The position numbers and the translations under genes were made by a program. Below the pieces are notes generated by a model, which was not told the DNA's origin, made no database searches, and saw nothing but the letters and a program-made list of their open reading frames with translations. From Himantopus leucocephalus (taxonomy: Eukaryota; Chordata; Aves; Charadriiformes; Recurvirostridae): a stretch of 64,000 bases of DNA. Where the stretch lies: NCBI GenBank assembly GCA_003993805.1, contig RSEF01000026.1, positions 5,762,960-5,826,959 on the forward strand. The letters run 5' to 3'. Numbering within the stretch: position 1 is the first letter of the stretch; every line of letters begins with the position of its first letter. Positions 11,019 through 24,352 of this stretch are shown here, piece after piece.

Positions 11019-14000
11019 GGCATAGCCAAACCTGTTTGTATCTTAAGTAGTTGACCTGAATCTCATTCTCTCTCTCCAAGTGAACACTGCTCAGACTGAC
11101 TGCGCTTAGATAAACTTCCCTCTTCTCAAAGTCTCCCTTTTTGGCGAGTCAGATTCTGCCGCCGACTCTGGCGAGAGGTACCGCGGGAAACACGGGCTGC
11201 ACGGCAGGGCTGGGAAAACCAGTAGCAAACCAATAATGACTCCAAGGGACAATGAACTTGCATTGAGAAAGCGGTGGGGCGTTGGTTGGTTTGTTTTTTT
11301 CAAATCAATGAAGAGACGCACATGGTTGCTTTGCTGGGAAAGGACCAACATTCCCCCAGATCTGTGCAAATGAAAGTCAGCCAGTCTGATGCGTCTGACT
11401 CGAAAAATAACAAAACCACTCTAATTTACAATCCCAGAAGAAGCGAAGTTCCCCCACTGTCTAAGCGATATGAGGCAAAGACCCTATTAATGTAAAGCTT
11501 TGAAACTTTAAATAGTTATTAGCAAGAGGAGAGAGCACTGCGCGTTACTGTCGTGTGCTCAGGAACGGGCCAGCGGGATTTTCTTGGCAATCGGGAGAAG
11601 AGCCGTTTGTGGGAAACGGGCTCAGACTACCCTTAAGCCATCTTTAATCAAAACCCTCTGGGTGGCGGTGTTCCTTGCTTCTTATATTGTATTCACCTGT
11701 TGCCTTGTGCCTTGCACTGTGATTGTAAACTCTCGGAGGCAGCGTTTATAGCTTTGTTCGGAGTGAAATCCCGGTGTCCTCAAAGTCAGGGGTCACTTGT
11801 CACTTACATCAACAGAGGCAGCTCTTCCTCACAGGCGATTCTGCGCAGTGTCCATCACACCAGCGCCAGCGCATCCCAGGCGACTCTCGCGCAAGTAACA
11901 GCGAATGACAGAGTATTATGCGCCCCAGTAGCTGTTGTTATTTGGGTATATTTTTTACTGATTGGGTCAAAACTGTGTTGTTGTGAACGTTATGCATCTC
12001 GATGCAAATTCACATCAAGAATGTGAGTGAGACTATATCAGAAAGTAATATTGCACATCAAATTTTTGTCTATTTTAAACCTGTATAAATAACTGCACAA
12101 GTTGCAGGGCAGTGGAGTATCGTTCCCTCTGGGCTCGTATTTCTCTAAGCCACTCCTCGGGTTCCTCAGAGGCAAAGCTCTAATGTAGGAATTGTATAAC
12201 AAATAAGATCAGAAACAGAAGAAAATAAGATTATTTTTTTTCTTTTTAACAATGAAACCTCACCAGCATTCCAATGACTAGATAAACATTTCTGCAATGT
12301 GAGTGAAGTAGTTTAGCACTAGTAATTTCATCAGTCAGAGGTTATGACTTATGCATTTTTTGAGTTCATGGCTGACTCTTTATGCATGCACAAAAGCTAA
12401 TTGCATCCAAGAGAGCTCTGTGCCTGTTGGTCTGGAGGTGTATTGCCATATGTTTGGTGTATACTTAATTAACACAGTGCAGCTGCACTGCTTTCCATCT
12501 GTATTATAGATTAGATTTCTATTACACATCTAGGCAGGAGTCCCACAATTCATATTTATTAAAATAATTACCCCAAGATTTAGATGGTTGGAAGTACTCA
12601 GTCAGGCAGCCCAGCGTTACTGTGCACAAGGAACGTTATTCCGCTATGAAGCAAAACTGAATAGCATGAGTACTTAAGTGGTTGACACGCGTGCAGTCAG
12701 AACATCAGGCTGGCAGACAGAGGTTAAAACAGAACCTGCTGAGCATTTTTTCCAGGCACTGGTTCTTAAGATATGAAGATTATTGAAGTGTGACTTGCTA
12801 GTACATTCACATTCAGCATCAGATTCAAATCTTTTTTTAGCTTCCTGCAATCTTTTTCTCTAGGCACTGGAAATTTAACTTTAAAATTCCATTTGCACAA
12901 TGTGCTCATTGGTCTTTAGTATCAGTTTATAAAGCACCTGTGGTTCAAAATGCATATGCCTGTGCAAATTGTGACAGGTGGAGAAGCTCGAGTAAGTGTG
13001 CAAATCGCACATACGCATTTCACTCAAGTATATTTCCAGTAACTTTTTTCCTGCTGTACAAACCCAGCTTGCATACAAATACACTGAGGCCACAAGAACA
13101 GAACAAATCCAGAACGCAAACGCATGAATTAAATGTGACCTAATTGCAATGCTTAGATCCAGGATCTAATTCCAACCTCAAATACCTTTCAAGAGTCTGG
13201 AATACAAGGACCCAGAGCTGTGCTTGGGGTTTGATAAGAAAGGGACATTTAGCATTTCATGTGAATGTTACTGTCTGGTCCAACTCTGAACCGAGGAAGT
13301 AATCTGACTAATTAAAGTCCAAATCTATGCAATTATAGACAGTAACGCATGGCTGAGAAATAATCGAGTTTACTTTTCTTATCCATTCTTAAAGTCATCG
13401 ATATAATTTTATAAGCTGGTTAGGACCTGCACGTCAGAAAGTGAAGATTTCCAATTACCTGGAGAGCACAAAGGGCGCAGCACAGCAGCTGCAGCTGCTC
13501 TCACGCCACACTTCACTCATGCACTGTACGTCTCCAAATGGGGTTTCTGATGCCCTGCCAGGCAACGGCTATCGTCCGCTAGAAGCAGAACGGAGATTGA
13601 CAATCACTTCGGACAGGCTGATGAATAGATATCAGCCGGTAACTGGCACCTGACAAATATTTTGGCAAAAGGCACTGATGTGAAAGACCTCACGAGTTAA
13701 GTTTCCCAATGAAGTCCCTCAGCAAGCAGTTACTCTTTCAAGTAAGCTGGATTTTTAGGTCTCTTAATTTTGGGGCCCAGAAGTACCCTGTACCTGCTCA
13801 ATCTAGTTTTTGTACACAGAAAAGGTAAATCATAAAACATTCCACGTGTGAAGAGCTGTGTATACATAGAAAAGGAGCAGTTTCACGCGTGTCCTTGGCT
13901 GGGTCCTGCAGCGAGGGAAGCTGCGCTGCCGGTGGAGTCCTCGGAGCCTGACCCGGAGGTCTGACTCTCCATAATGAGTAGAATATAAAAGAGCTGCGGA

Positions 14001-17000
14001 TAAGGCGGTAAGGCATTAGGTATTTTAATGGCATGATTTATGGTATCTGCTGTACAATGCAAGTTTTCTGCTATTAGCCCGTGCGTTGTTTCCCCAACAA
14101 AGAACAGGCAGCAGAAAATGACCGTTTCCACTTTTCTCGTGCACCACGCTAGACACCATTGCACTGATAAAAAACTGCCAAGATGTTGAGGTCTCCAAAC
14201 GTTACAGCAGGGCCCCAAAGGGGAGGTGGTGACACGGCTAGACAGTATTCAACCCAGATCAATAACATTCGGATCTTCCAGCGCCATTCCTGTGCTCAGA
14301 ACTGATAAACCTTCGCTCGACGCTTCTCGTGCAGCTGTACCTGCCCGGGGAACGCGGGGGCAGCGCGGTCGGGGTCAGTTCCGGGGACTAGCGAAAGCTC
14401 GGCTGCCGCGGCATTCCTTTGGGCTTTGTTTAGAGCAAGAACAGCGATCTGGGGGGAAGCAAACTCCTATACCACTCGAGCGCCGGATGATATTTTGGCA
14501 CAAAAGTTAACGGAGCTGTAAATCTAGGAGATGGGGGGAATTAGTGGGTCACTTTGAATCGGCTGCTTCCGCAGCCCTTCTGTTAGGCTTATTAGCATAG
14601 AAATTTCTAACTTTCCAGCTGAAGAATTTTGGCTATTTTATGTTTAGATTTGAATTACAATAGACTTGCTAGAACTGGAGGGCAGAGATAGGGAGAGGCC
14701 TAGGAAATACGCTTAAACAGCTGGTTGCTTTTTTTTTCTTAGGGATTTTTGCCCACTTTAAGGAGACTGTTGTTTGAAAACAACAGCAAGAGCAACAACA
14801 GTAATATTAAATATTAAATAGAAATTCCAGGAGAGGATGCAAGAGAAGGAACATGGCGGATTTGGCTTGAGAAGTTAAATGCAGTTTCATTGATCCGTCT
14901 AGCAGCCACAGCTCAGAGGCTGCTTTGTGCATTTGAGCTTCACAAAAATCTCCAAATCCTCAGGAGCAGGCTTAAGGGACTTTATCCACGTGTCAAATCC
15001 CCACACTGAAGCAACACACTGATAGGCCTCAGCCGCAACCAAGTTACCCTAAACAGCACGGAAGGTGGTTACTGTCACCCCAGAGGGGAAAAAACAGACT
15101 TTCTGAGGATAACTCTGAAGCCTTCCCGAAGCTTCGCGTGCCCCTCTCCGCTCCCCGTAGTGACAGCAGCCGCAGGCAGCGTCGCAGCACCGCGAGCTTT
15201 GGCTACGGGAGCCGCTGCTGCTCTCCAGCCGAGCCGAGCGGTGGATGGCAGAGGACCTGCTGGGACCATCGGAACCAGCGCGCTCCTTGGTCGCGGGCAG
15301 CGGTGCACAAATCCAAAGCGGGCACTGAAAACGAGAGCCCTCTCCAGGAGACCGTCGCGCCCACTCCAGCAGCCGGAGTGTCTCTAGGTTCCCTGCCACT
15401 AAGTCTCTTGGTCCTTTGGAGTAACTGCGTGGGGTCTTTTTTTTGTTTTCACCGAAGGCCACGTACTTCAGCGTATGTCAGTGGCAGAGCAGAAGACGAC
15501 CAGGAGCGTGGTGTGCCAAAGCAACTCAAGTAATTTAAAGCGCGAAGCTAAAACCTCCCCTTCGGTGCCAGCCTCTACTCTCGCGTGTCCTACAGGCAAG
15601 CAACTACAACAGACTCTCTTACACTTGCCTTTCCCCCCCTTCACTTTCCATTTTAATTAACATTACAGTCTTCAACCAAAGTAGTGCTCGTGACATTGTG
15701 CATTAACGGCAGAAGCAGAATCACAGCTCTTAGTAGAAAACAGTATTTTGCAAATGAACCTAATCCTTTTAAGACTCTCAGCACATGAACACACATTTTC
15801 TTGCTGGCTGATGGTTCATTTTTATACCTGAATTCTCAGGCAACTCAGAATCATGGTAGAAAATTTCATGCTGCACAAAGCTGCTTATCAGCATCAAAAG
15901 AAATGAATTAAGATGGTTGGGGGAGGAAAAAAAAAAGATTTTTCAAGTAATGCATACGTTCCACTAAAAGAGCATATAAGGTGGGATTGCTTTTCAACTT
16001 CAGGAGAAACTGTTCCCCCTTTTCTTGTCCCTTTGAAGTACATCTGACTCTCAAAAAGCCGTACGAGAATAACCAGGCTGTTTGTACATAAAGAACCGAT
16101 GGGAAACTTTACAGCACAGTAATCACCAGCTCTCCATCCTACAGTATCCTCAGCAAAGGAACATTAATAAACATTAAAGAGGAGCGTAAGCTAGGCATCT
16201 TTCTAATTAAGAGTGGAAGAGCCTGCCAGATGAGGTCAGTCCCCAGATGGGGTTGAAGGGCAGTGTAAGCATGAGAGAATAAATTCAACGTAAAGGTCAT
16301 CTATATGGATTAAATGATCTGAGCAGTCATTTCCAGAGCCATCTTCTGCAATTAATATTTAATTAAAAATAGAAACACTATAAAGTTTAGCTTTTAACCA
16401 GCAAAATTATTTCATGTCCCATAAAACCTTTAAATACAAGATCACGCATTCTTTCCCTCTCCCTACACAAAGTAGGCTTCCGCGGCTGTGAGTAACCTAA
16501 TAGAGCTGAGCAACCCAAGAAAGGGCATTTCAAGGGCAGTCAGCCTTGCACCTTAAACAACACTCGAAATCTGTTTCTAGTGACCAGAGACAGCACGTAA
16601 CAGCTGAGGCTAGTTATTTTCTTTTTTCCTGTCCATTCAATTGAGAATTAAATGCAATTTCTAATCAAATATTCATCAAAACACATAATGAACTTAAAGA
16701 ACCGGACTAATCCAGGGTCTAGTGCAACACTATGTTTCAGAGTAGAAGGTGATGGAGAAAAGGCACTTGAGGATGATTTCAAGTGCACTCTGCTGGTCTC
16801 AGCAACGCTCTGGCTTGCGCTGGACCCGGGGCGAGCTGTCGCTGCCGCCTTGCAGCACAGCCGAGCTGCCCGGTGCGTCCTGACCCCACCGCCCTCAGCG
16901 CCGCTCCGCCAGGGGACCTGATAAGCAGTTCAGAACCAGCAGTTCCTAAAGAACTAATAGTAGCTTTTCACTTTTCTTTGCATATCTCCCTGGACCTCTC

Positions 17001-17275
17001 CTAAAAGTGCCTCCAGCATTTGTTTAGTGCGATTTGAAATGTTCTGTCTCCTATGACTTTGCTGCCCAAGAACTAGGCCACCAAGCAAGTCACCAGAGGA
17101 ATATTTGTTCTTCAGCACTCGAGTCCTTTGTAACCTACTTCCAAGTTTTTAACCTACGCCATCAGAAAGAAGTTGGAAAAGGAGGTTCAGACTCATCATA
17201 TGAATTCTTATCTTTGGAAAATGTGACAAAAAGTCACTTTGCCTCTACCCTGTGTGGGTCTGAAGTTTGAGAAGT

Positions 17276-17380
17276 TTAGGTCTGGTTCCCAGCTCCATCA
17301 CCGATTTCCTGTATGACTTTCAGAAAGGCGCACGCTCTCCGAGCTTCAGCTCCCTGTGAGTGGAGATAATGCTAACTTAT
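17276..17380 (+). repeat. MIR-like SINE fossil, plus orientation
   Basis: This is the best MIR-like copy by eye. The order is GGTTCCCAGCTCCATCACC, TTTCCTGTATGACTTTCAGA, then CCGAGCTTCAGCTCCCTGT and GTGGAGATAATGCTAACTTA. These match the family's 'ctggctctgccacttac', 'ctgtgtgaccttgggc', 'tgagcctcagtttcc' and 'ggggataatagtacctac' segments in sequence. Divergence is high, as expected for an element more than 100 million years old. Confidence 0.72.
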
Positions 17381-20300
17381 TTTCATATGAGCTAGAGATA
17401 TTTTTCACAGTGCTATGAAAATTAGAAGTAATCTAGTTCAAAGAGTTGTTTTTGCTTCCCTCAAAGTCAACCGTAAAATTCCCTTCACTTCAATAGTGCA
17501 GGATCACTGCTTTTTTCTTTAAATGCTTGGTAGAGCTTCCGCTCTTTATTCTTGGAACTTGGGGTCTTACTGGTTATTTTTACTTATTACAAAGACAAAA
17601 CATGAGATTTGTCATTGTTTGCAAGGGTACCAGAGATGTAAGTCAAAATCTCCATGTCTTTGACTTGAAGCTGTTCACCTTTCTCGTTGGTTTTAAATAA
17701 CGTTCTTGGGAGGCGTGACCTTCCCCCGCCAGCCTTGCTGGTTTGCCCACATCTCTGCTCAGGGCAATTTCTCAGGAGAGCCTGGGCCACTCTCTGCTGG
17801 TTACCTCCTCGCTTTGGAAAGCTGCTCTTAAACCTGTCTGAACTTGCACCGGTACCTGCAGGAGCAGCCTGGCTAATCCTCCGCGGAAGGAGGCAGAATC
17901 CTCAACATTCACGGGAGCATTCATCCATCAGGAAACGAGAACAGGCAAAGAAAGGCAATCAGCTTTTCCGAGATGCTAATAAGAAGGCGCAATTAATCTC
18001 TTCACCTCTTACTCAACCCCTGCTGCATATATAAATTAAATTAGCAGCCATATATATACACAGACATATATAAAATACCCTCTGATTTAAATGGCACTTG
18101 CAACTTGGAAATAAAAGGCAAGAGGTAAAATTGTTGAAGTTAAGCAAAGGACAACACACGCGACATCATTTCTCCAGCACCCATGAGGCCCAGGTATTAT
18201 TCACGTTAGATGACATATGCGTTAAAAAAAACCTTTTGAAATCTTTTGAAGGACCAAATATTATTTGTTGCTAATTCTGGTTTGCAAACAACTGCCTAGC
18301 GTTTCGGTTAAAATATGTCAGAGCTGTTAAATGCCTGTATAAATAATAAATGGGAAGGGCATGTACTAAGACTAAGGTCTTTCTGCATCAAGACATAGAC
18401 GGCATTATGTTTTATTAATAACAATTTGAAAACCACAATGAAGTAGGAAAATGGCTCCTTTGCCAGGATTTTAAATCCTTAGCTCACAACCAAGCACAGT
18501 CCAGAGGGTAACAGTTCTAACTTTACCTTACGGACTTTACCAGAACGTTTAGACTTGTACGTACAGATTTGAGAGTTGTAATTCTCTTTGGCAGTGCATT
18601 CTTTTACAGTTCCATGTATATATTGATTAACAGGCCGAGGACTGATGGTGAATCCAATATTGCTGTGTGTAACAGAGCAATGGGTTACCTGTAATCACTC
18701 TTTGTAATCACCTACAACAGCTTCTAACGATGTGTCTTTCTAGACAAAAAAAACATTTTCTATAATATGCTCTCACAGTTCACTAACCCCTTAAAAACAG
18801 GAAAAGGAAAAATACTATTTTTAAAAAGCTTTTCCATGTCTAGCTTTGTTCCTTGGCATAGTCTTTCTGTTTGTTCTCTGTATGACCTTTATGAGCTTTA
18901 TGCCTTGAAACCACTTTCACAGGGTCCTCTCCTTCAGCAGACAGTGTAATCCCCACATGGAAAGCAGTACTACAACAAAGCTGACGGCCACTAAGTTTTG
19001 GTGGGGCATTTGCCACCTTGACTACGTCATTGGCCTGACCAGCCATGCCTGTTCCCAAGTTAATATTCTACAAGCAGTTAAATACTTCAGGACTGAAAAA
19101 GGGTTCTGCCTTTAAAATATAAACTATTCCACGATCTTGGGGACACCTTTGGGACAGCCGTAAAAATCTTCCCCCGGTATCTATCCATGGTTAATTGTGC
19201 TGTGATTGTGGAAAAACATTATGTCGTGGATGTGTGTACACTGATTATTTCAGTAGAAATAGTCTTGTGCATTTCTAAAAAAGAAGTCTAAAACCCTTTA
19301 GGTACAATAGGCAGTGACAGACGGAGCCCAATTTACATAAAATGGCACAAGCATCGAGTTCTTTTCAAGTAAGTCAAAGATTCAAAAATAGCAATATAAA
19401 ATGCTTTCAGCCTCAAGATGTGCGTGTATTACAGTTGCGAAATCTCTGGCGATGGATTAGGGTTCTTTCTACTTTTGCACTTCAAAAATTACTTGTTGAT
19501 ATACAGTTAGCATAGAACTCTTCGCAGATGGTTTTAAAGCACAATCAAGTTCTTTAAAACAAGAACTAGAGCGTAATCAGCTAAAAATCTAGGACTTGGG
19601 TATAACTTTTTTCACAACTCCAGAATTCAAAGATTCCCTTACACGTAACAAACCTGCAGCACAGCAGCTGAAAGAACAGATTTTGCAGCTCCTTTATTTA
19701 AAAAATCCTTGTTCTTTGCTGTCACATAAGAAGGGTTCCAGAAGGGTTCAGCTCCCACTTCAATGCCCGAATAACGCGTAGCTATCCCCAACGTGGCCTG
19801 TGTTGTGAGAACGCCTCTGAGGAGTGGGGGCCGCACGCCGTGTCGCCGACACCCCTGTCCATGGCCGACAAAGCACTAAACGGCAGAGTCCTGCGGGAGA
19901 AAATCCCTGCTCCGATAGAGACGTCGTCCCCACTATCTGCTCACTTCACCTACGGCCATCTCAGACGCAGTAACCTTTTCTATGCATGCACTCATTTATT
20001 CCGGTGTTTTCTCTAATTCCTCTGAACGTGCAGGTAACGGCTAATGGTTACAGTGACAGCTAACAGTGACGCAGATTTTCTTGAGAAAGGTGACACCATT
20101 TGTGTCAGTGTTCCTCTAAACGCTCACATCTCATCTAAGCCCTCGCGCCTGCTCTCCTTTTACTGCCGCCATAGGCACTCATAGTGCCTTGGGCGCATCC
20201 CCCCGCGCAGCCAGTCGCACCCGCGTCCGAGCGCCCGTTCCCCCGACACAGAAACAACCTGGTGTCTGTGCTAACGAACAGACGCGCAATACGGTTCTAC

Positions 20301-23300
20301 CTTTCAGTAGCTCACCTACAGCCACTCTCGCACATCCGGAAACCTCAGCCAACACGCGGGCCAAGAGCAGGCTGCCCTTTAAAAGTTGTTGTTCAGAAGC
20401 TTTTGTGCCGGTGTGGTACCTGCGAGGCGTAGCACTGCGTGCGTTACAGCAGAGCTGCCTTCAGGGAGGAGGAGATGGAGATGTCTCAATTTTGTATCAT
20501 TAATATTTTAAATCTGGAGTAGTTCAAGATAACTTTATAGATACCAAAGGAAAACAAATCCTATCTATGGATACAGCTTATAATCAGAAAGAATATTTTA
20601 CCTGGGAAATTAAACTTTTGAAAAGAAAAGCTGCTTCTAAAACCGCATTTATATCACATTAGGCCAAATTCCTCTTTGGGGCCAGTCTACAAGAGTTCCG
20701 AGGAGCAACCCCCATCCTGCATTGCACACCGTGGGGTTGTGCCCCAGAAGTTCTTATTTTCATGCCACAATCAAAATGCTGGAAAGCCACACGGAGAAAA
20801 GGGTGGCGACGGGAGCTCCGGTGTGCTCGCAGCCAGGCTGAACAACCTAACAAATCACATCTCCGTACAAAACCTCTTCAAGGTGCACTGCATAGAAATA
20901 TGACTTATAAGAACACTGAGGCCAAAAATCTGAGCACAGCTCCAGGTCTGTTCTCTCTTTTTTTTAAATACTATCCTAAGGTTTTGAAATAGTGACCCCC
21001 AGATAACTCATGAGTATAAATGCACTTTTTAAAATCACCCAGCTACGGCCAACCTCTACTTATCTACGGGGGTGTGTTGTGTATGAAAAATCACTGAAAG
21101 TCAAAGTAGCCCATGTGCTTACTCAGAAGACCTTATAGGAACCTAGATCTGAAACAGCTGTGAACTAATACTTTATGAATATTAATAAACTCCCCAAACA
21201 ACTTATTCTGCCCCTGGTGTAAACTGGAGAAGTAAAATATCAAAGCAGTCTCCAAAGGATGAATTTTGTTGACATTTTGCTCAGACAAAAAAACTGATCT
21301 TTGTTAAGCCACACCTAATGTTGAAATGCCAGCGAGTCCAAAGGCAGGGAACGCTACTCCGGCATGCAAAAACCCAAATGCCTGATTGTTCCTACAGAAG
21401 TATTACAGAGATGAAGCTTCATTTCGCATCCCACCACACCTGCCCTTCGCTGGAGCTCACAGCCCCGTATGCCGCGCTCCCCCAAGCCCGGCGCAGAGCC
21501 TGCGCTCCATCTGAAACTCAAGTTGCACAAACACAGCTGCTCTGGACACTGCACGAGTCCCAAACCCCCGAGCACAGGAGGGGAGACAGCACAAGAGCAA
21601 TGGTGTTTCCTTGCGACTGCCCGATCCCACACCTTCTCGTTTCAGCAATGCTGTTATTGCTGCCCGTGTCACGCCACAGCCGCCCAGACCTGCGCAAACG
21701 TTAAACTCTAGATCAGGCTTGGCAGAGATCAGCATTTTTATAGCCAATATCTAAAAGTTAAACAAAAAGTTTAACTTTGGCCCAGCCCCAGCATGATTGT
21801 CTTGCTGCTCAGCGGACTATCATTTGAATTGCAAGTGTTCAGTCATATTTAGTAAAAATAATCGATCCTTTTAAGTTTTTTGTTAATTAGAGAGCATGCG
21901 CTTCGCCGCTCACCCAGGATCTACCTGTTCAGTGGGCAGAGTACACTCTCCACCACACTACACACACAAACTTTTATTTCAAAGGAAAACTTCAGAGAAA
22001 CGTGGGAGATCTGCAGTCCCGGGGCCACACTCGAACACACCGCCCCGCGAAGCGCCCGGGCCAAAAAGAGAGGAGGAAGTTACAGCGACAGCCCGGGCTC
22101 ATGCACGTGCAGGAACCACACTCCTTTAACGCCAAAAAGCACTAACACCGCTAAAAGCAGCGGCAATAGCGAGCACGGAGCAAGTCGGGATTTCAGCATT
22201 TCCCACCACCGACTGCGCCACCCCGCACGCCCCCCGTCCCTCACGCCCCGACAGCCCCCCTGGCTTGGGCCAGATGTCCTCCCCCTTCCGCAGAAGGGAA
22301 GGGTAAACTTAATGACAGGCTAATGAGGTTGGTGTTAGCCCCTCACTTATGACGGTGCAGGAGAATTCCCAGTGTCCCAGCTCAGGAGTCCTCAGGATCT
22401 GGAAGATAATTCTCTGGCAATGATGGGGGAACTGGGAACCAGAGTCCCAGTGTCTTCTTTTGGCCTTGGCACTGGCTGTTCAGGCCACACTTGCCACCAG
22501 CTGACGCAATTTGCCCGTCTGTGGTCCAAGGCGGTTAACCCGCATGGAGCACGGCCGGAGGCAGCAGCGCAGTGCGCGCCGGAGGCTCACATCTGCTCCC
22601 GGGAGGCAGAGCCGCGCTAATACGGGTGGCTGGAAGGTGATCACCACAGGGGTCGGGAAGCTTTCCTCCTTCATCGCAGCACTCCCGCTCAAATCAGCCG
22701 TCTCTCATAGCGCCGGAGGAAACACTTGGCACGTGTCTGGGGCACGGCCCCGTCCCGCCGGGTGCCCAGGCCGGTCTCCGACGGCCGCAGCCGCTCAGCC
22801 CGCCTCACAACACTGTTAACACGCTCGTCGTTTAACACGGGCTTTACCTGCCCTGCTGGATTATTCAGAGAGTCGTCCAGGATAGCTAATAACGGCCCTT
22901 CGCTGAAGGACTTCTTTAGAAACAACCGCCCCGCGGGGTCGGTGAGCAAACCTGCTTCCCATGAGCTTTTGTCACCTCCCAGGCTTGCATGACAAATACA
23001 TCTGACTGTACACATTTGGTTTGCATCTCAGCCAAACAGATGGCTTGGGAGAACCGAGGGGATATTAAATTAAGCTAAGGTGAACCTTCTGGGAAAATTC
23101 AAGGGAACTTAATTGTATAGTATTAACTTTTACCTATTTCTCCCTTTTTATTTGGTGAATACTTATGAGCAAACTCCGCATTTAATGAGACAGAAAGCAC
23201 TGATGAAAGGATATTTTTTTAACATCTTTAATCTGAATTCCTGCTGGTGCTGCATATTTTCCCACTAGAATGCTTACAGGTGATGAGGTTACCCTGCAAT

Positions 23301-23597
23301 TTTTTACTGATTACACCCCAGGCTAAATTAGATACAAGATATATCTATATATATGTATAAAAACTTCAAGATAAACACAAAATTTTAAACTCATCAAACA
23401 GAGCCCTAATCCCTCTGCAATTTGAAAGTGCAAATGTTCTGTATCGTATGCAATGTATACAGTTTTATTGCAGAACAAAGAGTTACGCAAAGACCTCTGT
23501 ACCCAACGGCACTGATCCCCTGACACAGCCGCTCTGTCTCTAAGTTTGCCTGGGATGAACTGGGGTGCGGAGGTGCGGTTTCCAGCAGGGCAAGTCG

Positions 23598-23655
23598 TGG
23601 CAGGACGAGGAATAGAATCGAGGCTCTCTCCCTGACCCAGCTCTGGCTAACACAT
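23598..23655 (-). repeat. MIR-like SINE fossil, minus orientation
   Basis: GTGGCAGGACGAGGAATAGA, then CGAGGCTCTCTCCCTGACCC and AGCTCTGGCTAACAC, match the reverse complement of the MIR 5' half ('gtggcagagccgggattcgaacccaggtctcctgactcccag...ctctaaccac'). Only one half of the element is visible. Confidence 0.62.
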
Positions 23656-24261
23656 AAAGTCGCGTTCTGAAGAGACCCGCTCCAGCAGGGAATTGCTCAG
23701 TCACCTCGAGCCACGCAGGACTTGAGAAGGAACAACCCTTTCTAGTTAACGGAGCGTCTTGTCTAAGGGCTGAGGTCTAACGACAAAGTAATCTGCAGGA
23801 GGGGTCTGTTCATGGGACATCGAGCCTTTCCTCTCCAGACTTCTGTTTCAAATCTGAACCGCACTGGTGCAGACTAAATGTCTCCCACTCCTGAGAGGTA
23901 ACTGGTTGCCTCTGAGAAAAGCATCACAGAATTCTGTCTAGGCCATGGACAGACAGATAACCGCAGCATCTTATATCAGCATTGATAAATATAGATACTT
24001 ATATAAGAAGGGACATTCAGGTCATTGATTGTTAGGAAGATGTTCTCATTGATTTCCAATAGGAAATTCTGATCTTAAATATCGTATAAAATGGCATTTT
24101 GATATCGTTAATGTCATCTACTGAATAATATGAGCGCTTAATCAAAGTGTAAATAATGATTATGAAAATACATACTGTACACCGCGTCAGTGCAAAGAGC
24201 AAAGCCCCTTATATAAAGAGCAAGAGAAAACGCTAGGGATTAGAGGGAAGGAAATAATAGC

Positions 24262-24352
24262 TCCTCACTTTTAGGCAAGGGCAACTGAGGAGAAAAGAGC
24301 TCGCTTAGGCTGTCCAAGGTCACGTGAAGAGCCAGAAGTCCCATCCCTTAGA
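24262..24352 (-). repeat. MIR-like SINE fossil, minus orientation
   Basis: GCAACTGAGGAGAAAAGAGC, then GCTGTCCAAGGTCACGTGAA and GAGCCAGAAGTCCC, follow the reverse-complement MIR core ('gaaactgaggcacagagagg...cttgcccaaggtcacacagc...ggcagagctgggattc') in order. The internal CAAGGTCAC block is the most diagnostic part. Confidence 0.68.

Larger units (their letters stand above)
2967..15100. other. Intronic DNA with no recognised gene
   Basis: Contents that could be named are two MIR-like SINE fragments (about 5095-5160 and 6197-6300), a poly-A run with an ambiguous base near 9203, a 21-bp tandem repeat at 10974-11018, and GC-rich stretches around 4080-4330, 6420-6740 and 7000-7140. A 210-codon open frame at 9568-10200 has no recognisable domain. 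The part from 12190 to 12600 is AT-rich and dense in TAAT and ATTA motifs, with no repeat recognised. None of the other short open frames looks like a gene. Confidence 0.65.
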
